Under the pieces are notes generated by a model that saw nothing but the letters and a program-made list of their open reading frames with translations, was not told the origin of the DNA and made no database searches. Below are positions 1 through 5,500 of a stretch of DNA of 5,685 nt, piece after piece. The DNA comes from Dehalococcoidia bacterium (lineage in GTDB: Bacteria > Chloroflexota > Dehalococcoidia > GIF9 > AB-539-J10). The first letter of the stretch is position 1. Every line of letters begins with the position of its first letter. A program made the translations under genes and the position numbers. The DNA lies in the NCBI GenBank assembly GCA_030626915.1, contig DAOUTC010000080.1:1-5685 (forward strand), read 5' to 3'.

Positions 1-698
1 ATTATTTTGCGAAGCCTATTAGAGCCTGAGCCATACTCTATAGGCTCCTTTTTCCTCCAGAGTATTTCCTGTGGGATTAAATCCTCAAAACTCTTTCTTA
101 AGATATGTTTGCCTATGCCTTCCTTGACCTTAAGCTCCGGGCTTATTTCTAAAGCAAAATGGACGAAATCCTCATCCAGAAAGGGTTGCTTTACTTCAAT
201 ACCTAAAGCCTTGCCAAGCTCATTAGCTGAAAAGTGCCAGCTCTTTGAAAGCTCTCTTATATATCTTTTGAGCTCTTTTGGAGGAAGTTCTGTCATGTAA
301 GAATAGCCGGCGAATAATTCGTCGCTTCCATCCCCGGTCATGACTGAACAAATGCTGCTCTCCTTAGCAAGCTTTAGCCCGAAATATATGGAAAGGTCAT
401 TAGGCAAAGCAGGGTCAAAGGTTCGCAATATTCCGATAACCTCAGGGAGTGTATTAAGCGCCTCTTCCACAGTGAACTCCAATTTCTTATGCTCTATTCC
501 CAGGAGCCTGGATACCTTTTCTGAATAGAAGAGGTCGGATGCCTGGGGACCTTTCAGAGCTACGGTGAAGGCTAGCTTTGGCTTCGCTAGGAAGGCCAAG
601 ACGCTTGTGTCAACTCCTCCTGATAGGAGAATGGCATCAGCTTTGTTTCTTTCAGTAGCTTCCTTGAGCCTGTCTCTTAATTCTTCACAAATATCCAT
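1..698 (-). CDS. Stand-alone asparagine synthase-type ATP-pyrophosphatase domain protein (3' end beyond the window)
   Basis: Reading the minus strand from the ATG at 698-696 gives 232 codons without a stop to the left edge. The sequence shows the PP-loop SGGVDTS at about residues 26-32, the second conserved block GDGSDELFAGY at 122-132, a PFLDEDF block near residue 170, and WRKKEPIEYGSGS at about 214-226. These are the hallmarks of the synthetase domain of asparagine synthase (PF00733), which adenylates a carboxylate with ATP before amide formation. The N-terminal glutamine amidotransferase domain of AsnB (about 200 residues beginning with Cys) is absent: the frame has a stop at 719-717, only seven codons upstream of this start. 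The protein may therefore use free ammonia, a separate glutaminase or another nucleophile. No good Shine-Dalgarno is visible before the ATG, although no better start exists before the PP-loop. The domain assignment is secure; the substrate is not. The gene is divergent from the carbamoyltransferase operon. Confidence 0.88.
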   Translation of the reverse strand, partial: MDICEELRDRLKEATERNKADAILLSGGVDTSVLAFLAKPKLAFTVALKGPQASDLFYSEKVSRLLGIEHKKLEFTVEEALNTLPEVIGILRTFDPALPNDLSIYFGLKLAKESSICSVMTGDGSDELFAGYSYMTELPPKELKRYIRELSKSWHFSANELGKALGIEVKQPFLDEDFVHFALEISPELKVKEGIGKHILRKSFEDLIPQEILWRKKEPIEYGSGSNRLRKI

Positions 699-884
699 AA
701 AAAAGATTCTCGCAATTCATATTAACTTTTTTAACCTGAAAAGGCTACTGCGGATTTGAATGCATAGGCATGAAACAGCGAGAGGATAAACTTCCAGAAA
801 GGCTGTCGGGACTTGCAAAAGTGGAAGCAAAGATCGGGGCTGAACTAGTTCAGATAGATAGTGGACACTTTAGACAGCCTTTTA

Positions 885-1035
885 TGCCACTGCGAGAATA
901 AGGCGGGGATGAACCCCGCCACTACGGTTACATCCTGTAGGGTCGGGGCTTGTCCCCGACCAAGCTATGGTGGTGTGGCGACTCAGGGATTACGGAGCCT
1001 GTTCCAAGTTTGCGCGAATCACCCTCGTGATGACA
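885..1035. repeat. Miniature inverted-repeat element (MITE/REP-like), about 151 bp
   Basis: The left end TGCCACTGCGAG (885-896) and the reverse complement of the right end, TGTCATCACGAG (from 1024-1035), match at 8 of 12 positions. Each differs by two bases from TGTCATTGCGAG, the terminus I associate with dispersed non-coding repeats in many bacterial and metagenome-derived genomes. Between the ends lie tight GC-rich hairpins and no coding capacity, as expected of a non-autonomous element mobilised in trans. No target-site duplication could be established, and only one copy lies in this window, so the boundaries and mobility are inferred. Confidence 0.45.
902..961. repeat. Cluster of tandem hairpins within the miniature repeat
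   Basis: GGCGGGG (902-908) and CCCCGCC (914-920) form a perfect 7-bp stem with a 5-nt loop. GGTCGGGG (941-948) and CCCCGACC (954-961) form a perfect 8-bp stem with a 5-nt loop. Between them, CTACGG (922-927) can pair with CCTGTAG (934-940), leaving one bulged base, to give a weaker third stem. No T-run follows any of them, so they do not look like intrinsic terminators. They resemble REP-type palindromes. Confidence 0.65.
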
Positions 1036-1083
1036 AGGCAAGGAGGTAATGTGTCATCAATCATGTGAACGAGTACAGGGGTA

Positions 1084-1111
1084 TTGACTTTAAGGAAATT
1101 TGGGGTAATAT
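1084..1111 (+). promoter_or_regulatory. Candidate sigma-70 promoter for the carbamoyltransferase operon
   Basis: TTGACT (1084-1089) matches the -35 consensus at five of six positions. It is followed after 16 bp by TAATAT (1106-1111), an acceptable -10 in an AT-rich stretch. Transcription would begin near 1118 and leave a leader of about 130 nt before the ACG start at 1246. It lies just right of the miniature repeat. The call rests on motif matches only; other -10 registers (TATATA, TATAAA) overlap it with poorer spacing. Confidence 0.4.
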
Positions 1112-1231
1112 ATAAATTAGGGGATTGGGGCGGAAGTGGTACTCCCAGTTAAGAAACGCTTGAAAGGCTAGAATAGATGATTTGTTAGTAGTAAGGTAGT
1201 GACCGGGTTTGCAGCATGTTAAAAAATTGAC

Positions 1232-1238
1232 AAGGAGG
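1232..1238 (+). promoter_or_regulatory. Ribosome binding site that places the carbamoyltransferase start at ACG 1246
   Basis: AAGGAGG is a near-perfect Shine-Dalgarno. In the carbamoyltransferase frame the codons between the upstream stop TGA (1228-1230) and GTG at 1345 include no ATG, GTG or TTG. The codon seven bases after this site is ACG (1246-1248), which gives exactly the N-terminus expected for the family. Confidence 0.7.
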
Positions 1239-1245
1239 CACCCAA

Positions 1246-2274
1246 ACGAATAAAGATTTTCTTCACATCCAGGATTTTTCTGCTGAGGAATTAAAAACCC
1301 TTATAGAGTTAACTGGTGTTGTAAAGAAGGCCAGTAAGGAAAGAGTGCTTCCGGATTTACTACATAAACGCTCAATAGCCATGATTTTTGAGGAGGCTTC
1401 TACAAGGACAAGGACATCGTTTGAAGTTGCCATGACTTTATTAGGAGGGCATGGACTGTACATAAGGCCAGGAGATATACATCTGGGTAAAAGAGAAACT
1501 ATTGGGGATACAAGCATAGTTATAAGCCGCATGTGTGATGGCATAGTAATTCGAGCTCTCCATTACAAGGATATTTTAGATATGGCTAAATATTCTGCTG
1601 TTCCTGTAATTAATGCTATGGCAGATGATACGAATCACCCGGCACAGGTTCTCTGTGACGCTTTCACCATGTTTGAGAAAATAGGAAAGATTAAAGGAAT
1701 TAATCTAGCTTTTGTGGGTGATAGTAGTAAAATTGCTAATGTATGTCGAGACTTGATGCTTATCTCATCGAAGCTGGGCATCAATTTTTATCTAGCCTCA
1801 CCCAGGGAATATCAGGCGGAGGAAGAGTTCCTTAAACAAGTATACAAAAATGCAGAGCTGAGTGGCTCTAAGATAGCCATTACTGAGGAGCCCAAAGAAG
1901 CAGTTTCACAAGCTGATTTCATTTATACAGATGTATGGACATGGGCTGGTGTGGAGAAAGATAAAGAAGAGGTAGAAAGGAGGCTGAGAGCACTGAGATC
2001 CTATCAGGTAAATTCTGAACTCATGAAGAAAGCACCTTCACATTGTAAATTCATGCACTGTCTCCCAGCAAAGAGAGGTAACGAGGTAACTGATGAGGTA
2101 ATAGATAGCGAGCAGTCTATTGTATTTGACCAGGCAGAGAACCGCTTGCATACAGGGGTAGCTCTGCTTATTGCCTTCGTAGGAAAGGGAATGGCTTTAT
2201 CTCCAGTTGAGAGAGAAAGGAGGGAAAACAAATATGCTGCAGAAATAGGCAGGATTTTACAAAAAATTTCATAA
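1246..2274 (+). CDS. Carbamoyltransferase of the ornithine/putrescine family, substrate uncertain, apparent ACG start
   Basis: Read from ACG 1246 the protein has 342 residues, normal for the family. Carbamoyl-phosphate-site motifs are intact: STRTRT (52-57), Arg103, HPAQ (131-134) and HCLPA (271-275); ENRLHT (298-303) near the C-terminus is also typical. It should transfer a carbamoyl group from carbamoyl phosphate to an amine, or run in reverse on a carbamoylated product, in the cytoplasm and probably as a trimer. The ornithine signature is missing: the usual DVWVSMG loop reads DVWTWAG (229-235), and the ornithine-binding Asn of the GDxNN region is Lys162. The stretch from YQVN through CKFMHCLPA to AENRL resembles bacterial putrescine carbamoyltransferase as I remember it, although that enzyme's YGLY loop is also absent. 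ArgF/OTC, putrescine carbamoyltransferase and a new specificity remain possible; I favour non-ornithine. The only usual start codon, GTG 1345, would cut off the first helix. A transporter pair follows 73 bp downstream. Confidence 0.9.
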   Translation, partial: TNKDFLHIQDFSAEELKTLIELTGVVKKASKERVLPDLLHKRSIAMIFEEASTRTRTSFEVAMTLLGGHGLYIRPGDIHLGKRETIGDTSIVISRMCDGIVIRALHYKDILDMAKYSAVPVINAMADDTNHPAQVLCDAFTMFEKIGKIKGINLAFVGDSSKIANVCRDLMLISSKLGINFYLASPREYQAEEEFLKQVYKNAELSGSKIAITEEPKEAVSQADFIYTDVWTWAGVEKDKEEVERRLRALRSYQVNSELMKKAPSHCKFMHCLPAKRGNEVTDEVIDSEQSIVFDQAENRLHTGVALLIAFVGKGMALSPVERERRENKYAAEIGRILQKIS

Positions 2275-2283
2275 AAGGAGGTG
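2274..2283 (+). promoter_or_regulatory. Orphan Shine-Dalgarno-like site without a gene behind it
   Basis: AAAGGAGGTG begins on the last base of the carbamoyltransferase stop codon, but no credible start lies 5-10 nt downstream. The overlapping GTG (2281) would encode only 15 residues ending at 2328 and sits inside the site itself. A similar motif, AAAGGAGGTATA, recurs at 2331-2342 before the real next gene. It may be a duplicated site or the relic of a lost short gene. Confidence 0.3.
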
Positions 2284-2330
2284 TATAAATCGTTTAAATC
2301 TAGGTTAGTTTCAGTCTTCCTAAAATAAAG

Positions 2331-2338
2331 AAAGGAGG
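2331..2338 (+). promoter_or_regulatory. Ribosome binding site selecting the TTG start at 2348
   Basis: AAAGGAGG lies nine bases before TTG 2348, the only usual start codon that gives the complete small membrane protein. An in-frame ATT at 2342 is closer (3 nt) but less likely. Confidence 0.6.
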
Positions 2339-2347
2339 TATATTCGG

Positions 2348-2581
2348 TTGGGGAATAAGCTTTCAAGAAAATCGAAAACAAGGTTAGGATTTGCTATCTA
2401 CTTTGTGGTGGTTATAGTGCCGATTTTGGCTCTACCCACTCTCAACAGGCTAAATACAGCAGAACCTTTTGTCGGCCCCTTCCCTCGCATCATATTCCTT
2501 ATGCTGCTTGATTACCTATTGGTTTGTGCTGGACTCTTCGCTCTATATGAGATCGAATCCAGGAGAGGAGACCTACTATGA
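2348..2581 (+). CDS. DUF3311-like small membrane protein, putative partner of the sodium:solute symporter
   Basis: This 77-residue protein has a basic N-terminus (KLSRKSKTR) and two hydrophobic segments (about residues 14-31 and 47-67). They are joined by a short segment with an Asn-Arg pair (LNRLN) and a GPFPRI stretch, and the protein ends in a charged tail (EIESRRGD). This pattern and size fit DUF3311, a family of two-helix proteins commonly encoded just upstream of SSS symporters (B. subtilis yhjC next to yhjB is an example). Its stop overlaps the symporter start in ATGA (2578-2581), which implies translational coupling and roughly matched synthesis. By analogy it probably assembles with or stabilises the transporter in the membrane; that role is inferred. 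The start is TTG with a strong ribosome site. The family call is from pattern memory. Confidence 0.75.
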   Translation: MGNKLSRKSKTRLGFAIYFVVVIVPILALPTLNRLNTAEPFVGPFPRIIFLMLLDYLLVCAGLFALYEIESRRGDLL

Positions 2582-4047
2582 CATCACCATGGGCTGTAAT
2601 CATAGTTGTTATCTATTTCTGTATCCTGGGCCTTGTTGTGGGCAAGTGGGGAAAGGGCAAGGAGAAGGGTTTGAACGAGTTTGCTGTCGCTGGTCGGAGT
2701 GGTCCATGGTGGTTGATTATGTTCACAGTGCTAGCTACCTGGATAATAGGGTCAACATATACGGCAACCATGGGATATGCGGTAATGAGTGGAGCCATCG
2801 GCATCTATATGGCTATGTACAGTGTAATGGGGCTGATTATATTTTATTATATCGGCCCTCGTATATGGGTTTGGGGCAAGGTTCATAATCTGTATAACTT
2901 GCCTGACTACATCGGTCGCCGTTATGGCGACCGCAGGCTCGCTATATTAGTTGCTATTGCCGGGTTCATCATAGGTGCTCCATGGCAGATTATGGCCTTG
3001 AAGACCTTTGGGTATACCACTACCGCCCTCACCTATGGAGCTCTGCCCGAGGTGGCTGGAATGGCTATCTTCGCCATTGCTATCACTGCTTACTGCGTCT
3101 ACGGTGGAATGCGGAGTGTAGTCGTAACAGACTTCTTCCAGGGAATCATATGCGTTGTTGTCGTTATCGGCGGGATAATCGCCTGTATCTACGCCAAATT
3201 TGGTGGAATAGGACCCATGTTCCAGCAGGTCTTGGCGCAAAGGCCGGAGATGTTGGTCATAGAAGATACGAAATACTGGACCTCGATAATCGTCGCCAGT
3301 TTTTTGGGGGCCTATTGTTGGCTTGAGATCTTTAACCGCATTTTTCTCGCCAAGAGTGTACGAGACCTTAAAATCATTGCTCGGGGCGCCCCTATTCTCG
3401 TGGGCACAGTTTACTTTTTAGTAGGAATATTAGGTATTGGAGGCTCTATACTTGCGTCTGTCAATGTTGACCTTGCTGCAGCCGAATCTGGCTTGCTAAC
3501 TATATTCAGTGAGGTAGGCGGCCCGGTTCTGCTTGCTTTCGCAGCCATAATTATCATCGCTGCGGAGATGTCATCCATTGACTCACAGATCGCCACTGCT
3601 GGAGTTGTTCTGGCTCGCAATGCCGTCAATGAATTCAAGAGGACAAAACTGACGGAAGACCGGGTGGTGAAGCTGAGCCGCTGGATTATTGGTATATGGA
3701 TGGTCATGGTTTACTTCTTGTCTATTGGAGAGCTGCCAGCGCTTATTGTCATTGCTATTGTAACCTATGAGTTTCTGGCTACCATGTTCCCTACAATTAT
3801 TATCGGCGCTTTATGGAAGAGGGGAACGGCAAAGGCATGCTGGGCAAGCATGGCTGTTGGCTGGATTGTTTGCGGCATACTGCAAATCTCGCCCGTGACT
3901 CAAGCATGGTTTGGTGGCTGGGGAGCTGGAATTACCGGTGCTTTCTTTGCCATCATAGTGTACTTTGCTGTCTCTCTGGCTTCACCGAAGGACGAAAAGG
4001 TTGAGGCTCTCTTCGCTGAAGTGGAGGCGTACAAGGAGGCGCGCTAA
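2578..4047 (+). CDS. Sodium:solute symporter (SSS family, TC 2.A.21)
   Basis: The 489-residue protein is highly hydrophobic, with about 12-13 predicted membrane spans. Family marks include an FAVAGRSGPWW segment (about 35-45) leading into a TM2-like stretch WIIGSTYTATMGYA (55-68), the signature region YGGMRSVVVTDFFQG (175-189), and EMSSIDSQIATAG (330-342), where Ser332 and Ser333 correspond to the Na2-site serines of this fold. The tail after about residue 468 is charged and cytoplasmic. Such proteins use the Na+ gradient to import organic solutes such as amino acids, monocarboxylates, pantothenate or urea; sequence alone does not give the substrate here. GGAG at 2567-2570 is the ribosome site, and the start overlaps the small upstream gene by 4 bp. 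A terminator follows, so it ends the transport operon. The link to carbamoyltransferase and amidohydrolase genes suggests an amide, ureido or amino-acid-like cargo, as inference. Confidence 0.93.
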   Translation: MTSPWAVIIVVIYFCILGLVVGKWGKGKEKGLNEFAVAGRSGPWWLIMFTVLATWIIGSTYTATMGYAVMSGAIGIYMAMYSVMGLIIFYYIGPRIWVWGKVHNLYNLPDYIGRRYGDRRLAILVAIAGFIIGAPWQIMALKTFGYTTTALTYGALPEVAGMAIFAIAITAYCVYGGMRSVVVTDFFQGIICVVVVIGGIIACIYAKFGGIGPMFQQVLAQRPEMLVIEDTKYWTSIIVASFLGAYCWLEIFNRIFLAKSVRDLKIIARGAPILVGTVYFLVGILGIGGSILASVNVDLAAAESGLLTIFSEVGGPVLLAFAAIIIIAAEMSSIDSQIATAGVVLARNAVNEFKRTKLTEDRVVKLSRWIIGIWMVMVYFLSIGELPALIVIAIVTYEFLATMFPTIIIGALWKRGTAKACWASMAVGWIVCGILQISPVTQAWFGGWGAGITGAFFAIIVYFAVSLASPKDEKVEALFAEVEAYKEAR

Positions 4048-4091
4048 GTAAACTGATAGCTGTCTTAGAATCCTTCTTATTCGTAACCTGA

Positions 4092-4125
4092 AGGCCCTGC
4101 AAGGAATTTGCAGGGCCTGACTTTT
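4092..4125 (+). terminator. Rho-independent terminator after the symporter gene
   Basis: AGGCCCTGCAA (4092-4102) and TTGCAGGGCCT (4108-4118) form a perfect 11-bp stem with a 5-nt loop. After three bases (GAC) comes a run of four T. The stem is strong and the T-run short, so some readthrough into the M20 gene is possible. It lies 45 bp after the symporter stop and about 80 bp before the next start. Confidence 0.75.
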
Positions 4126-4204
4126 AGTGGTAATTTTGTTGATAAATTAGACTTAAAACTTGAGGGACAATCCACTTCTATTTAAGGATAAAAAAAGGGG
4201 TTAA

Positions 4205-5500
4205 ATGTTAACTAGTAAAGAAAGAAAAATTCTCAACCTAATAGATGAAAATAAAGGAGAGGTTATTGAATGTTTGAGGAAGCTGATAAGCTTCAAGACA
4301 GTCACACCTCCGGAAGATGGTAAAGCAGAAGGCGAGGACTATAGAGAGCTCCAGAGTTACCTTTCTAACATTCTGGAAGGAATGAATTTCGGCCTTGATA
4401 TCTGGGAAATTGATGCCTCAAAGCTTGAAAGTTTCCCCGGAGCATTAGTTAAGCCAAATAGAGACCTTGGCAATATGCCAGTTGTTGTGGGAAAACTTGA
4501 AAGTGATGGGAAGGGGAGGTCATTAATTCTAAATGGGCATTATGATGTTGTGCCTCCTGGGGAGATGGAAAACTGGAGTCATGATCCTTTTGGGGGCGAG
4601 ATAGTAGGCAGCAAGATTTTTGGCAGAGGGGCATGTGACATGAAAGGCGGTATTGCTGCCATGCTTGAGGCAGTTAAATTCATTCAGAAGGCGGGGATTA
4701 AATTAAACGGAGATTTAACAGTAGAAACAGTTCCAGAGGAAGAAATAACTGAGATGGGTACCTTGGCCTGCTGCCAAAAGGGATATAAGGCTGATGCGGC
4801 CATAATCCCAGAACCTACTAATATGAATGTGCTTGTAGCTATGAGAGGTTCTTTGAGTGGAAAGATAACAGTGTTTGGTAGAGCTGGCCATGCTGAAATG
4901 ACACAGCCTCATTGGAGGGAAGGAGGGGCAGTAAATGCGATTTCAAAAGCGGTGAAAGTAATACATGCTTTAGAGGAATTAACTGAGGAATGGAGAACCA
5001 GGCCGGATAAGCGGCATAAATTTTTAGATCCCGATGTTATCACCCCCACGTTAATAAAGGGTGGAGAATGGTCTGTTATGTATCCTGAAAAGGTCGAGAT
5101 AACGTTTGATTCAATGTTTATTCCCAGCACGGTGAACCTGTGGGAAGAGATAGAACAGAAAATAATGAGTGTAGCAGCTACTGACTCCTGGATGAAAGAA
5201 CATCCACCGAAACTTGAAACTGATTCTGGACAATATGGTGCAGAAATAGATGAGAATGAGCCAATAGCTAGGATTGCTATGGAGGCGGCAAGCGAGCTAG
5301 GCATCAAATCAAAACCAGCCGGAATGGGTAGTTTGACTGATGCTATCCATCTGATAAATTATTCCAAGATTCCCACTATTTCTATCGGACCTAGTGATAA
5401 GACAGCTCACATGGCTGATGAATTTGTGGATATTGACGAATTGATAAATCTAACTAAAGTCTTAGCCTTAGTTATCTTGAGGTGGTGCGGATGTTCGTGA
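4205..5500 (+). CDS. M20-family metallopeptidase/amidohydrolase (ArgE/DapE/ACY1/CPG2 group)
   Basis: The 431-residue protein is close to the family's usual length. The two-zinc active site is complete: His112 and Asp114 in NGHYDVVPPG, bridging Asp145 in GRGACDMKGG, the general base Glu179 and ligand Glu180 in VPEEEITEMG, Glu203 in PEPTN, and His402 in TAHMADEF. The lid/dimerisation domain starts at about residue 212 and contains GRAGHAE with the His (229) that completes the partner's active site. These cytoplasmic enzymes hydrolyse amide bonds such as N-acetyl, N-succinyl or N-carbamoyl amino acids and short peptides. The sequence does not identify which, and annotation as ArgE or DapE would be over-precise. 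AAGGGG (4195-4200) precedes the ATG by four bases. It lies behind the terminator and so may have its own promoter, though none is clear in 4126-4204. Its stop overlaps the next open frame by 10 bp. Confidence 0.92.
   Translation: MLTSKERKILNLIDENKGEVIECLRKLISFKTVTPPEDGKAEGEDYRELQSYLSNILEGMNFGLDIWEIDASKLESFPGALVKPNRDLGNMPVVVGKLESDGKGRSLILNGHYDVVPPGEMENWSHDPFGGEIVGSKIFGRGACDMKGGIAAMLEAVKFIQKAGIKLNGDLTVETVPEEEITEMGTLACCQKGYKADAAIIPEPTNMNVLVAMRGSLSGKITVFGRAGHAEMTQPHWREGGAVNAISKAVKVIHALEELTEEWRTRPDKRHKFLDPDVITPTLIKGGEWSVMYPEKVEITFDSMFIPSTVNLWEEIEQKIMSVAATDSWMKEHPPKLETDSGQYGAEIDENEPIARIAMEAASELGIKSKPAGMGSLTDAIHLINYSKIPTISIGPSDKTAHMADEFVDIDELINLTKVLALVILRWCGCS

Larger units (their letters stand above)
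699..1245. other. 547-bp divergent intergenic region without a convincing gene
   Basis: This spacer separates the minus-strand synthetase gene from the plus-strand carbamoyltransferase operon. It contains a 43-codon plus-strand frame (ATG at 770, TAA at 899-901) that ends just inside the left end of a miniature repeat and has no recognisable family or good ribosome site. A 16-codon GTG frame (1065-1115) is also too short to call. The other visible elements are the repeat with its hairpins (885-1035), a promoter candidate (1084-1111) and the ribosome site of the next gene (1232-1238). Nothing else stands out. Confidence 0.6.

Noticed and set aside
7..759. Three plus-strand frames of 62-97 codons (7-300, 340-528, 565-759)
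   Set aside because: They are antisense to the asparagine-synthase domain, whose conserved motifs lie on the minus strand.
861..870. GTGGACACTT, recalling the ends of some IS3/IS481-type insertion sequences
   Set aside because: There is no matching inverted end and no transposase remnant in the window.
902..961. GC-rich hairpins as transcription terminators
   Set aside because: No T-run follows on either strand; they fit a REP/MITE-type repeat better.
861..1049. 62-codon plus-strand frame across the repeat
   Set aside because: It merely translates the hairpin and terminal-repeat sequence and has no ribosome site or family resemblance.
1134..1147. T-box-like sequence GAAGTGGTACTCCC upstream of the carbamoyltransferase
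   Set aside because: Only the TGGTAC core matches. The flanks differ from the conserved T-box, no specifier stem fits between the promoter candidate and this point, and no terminator follows.
1227..1232. TTGACA, a perfect -35 hexamer
   Set aside because: It overlaps the ribosome binding site and would place the transcription start inside the gene; no good -10 follows.
2004..5307. Minus-strand and alternative-frame open readings within the carbamoyltransferase, symporter and M20 genes
   Set aside because: All lie inside genes with conserved family motifs and have no motifs of their own.
4205..5500. Naming the M20 enzyme ArgE or DapE
   Set aside because: The motifs are shared by the whole M20 group, and the sequence shows nothing that fixes the acyl group or amino acid.
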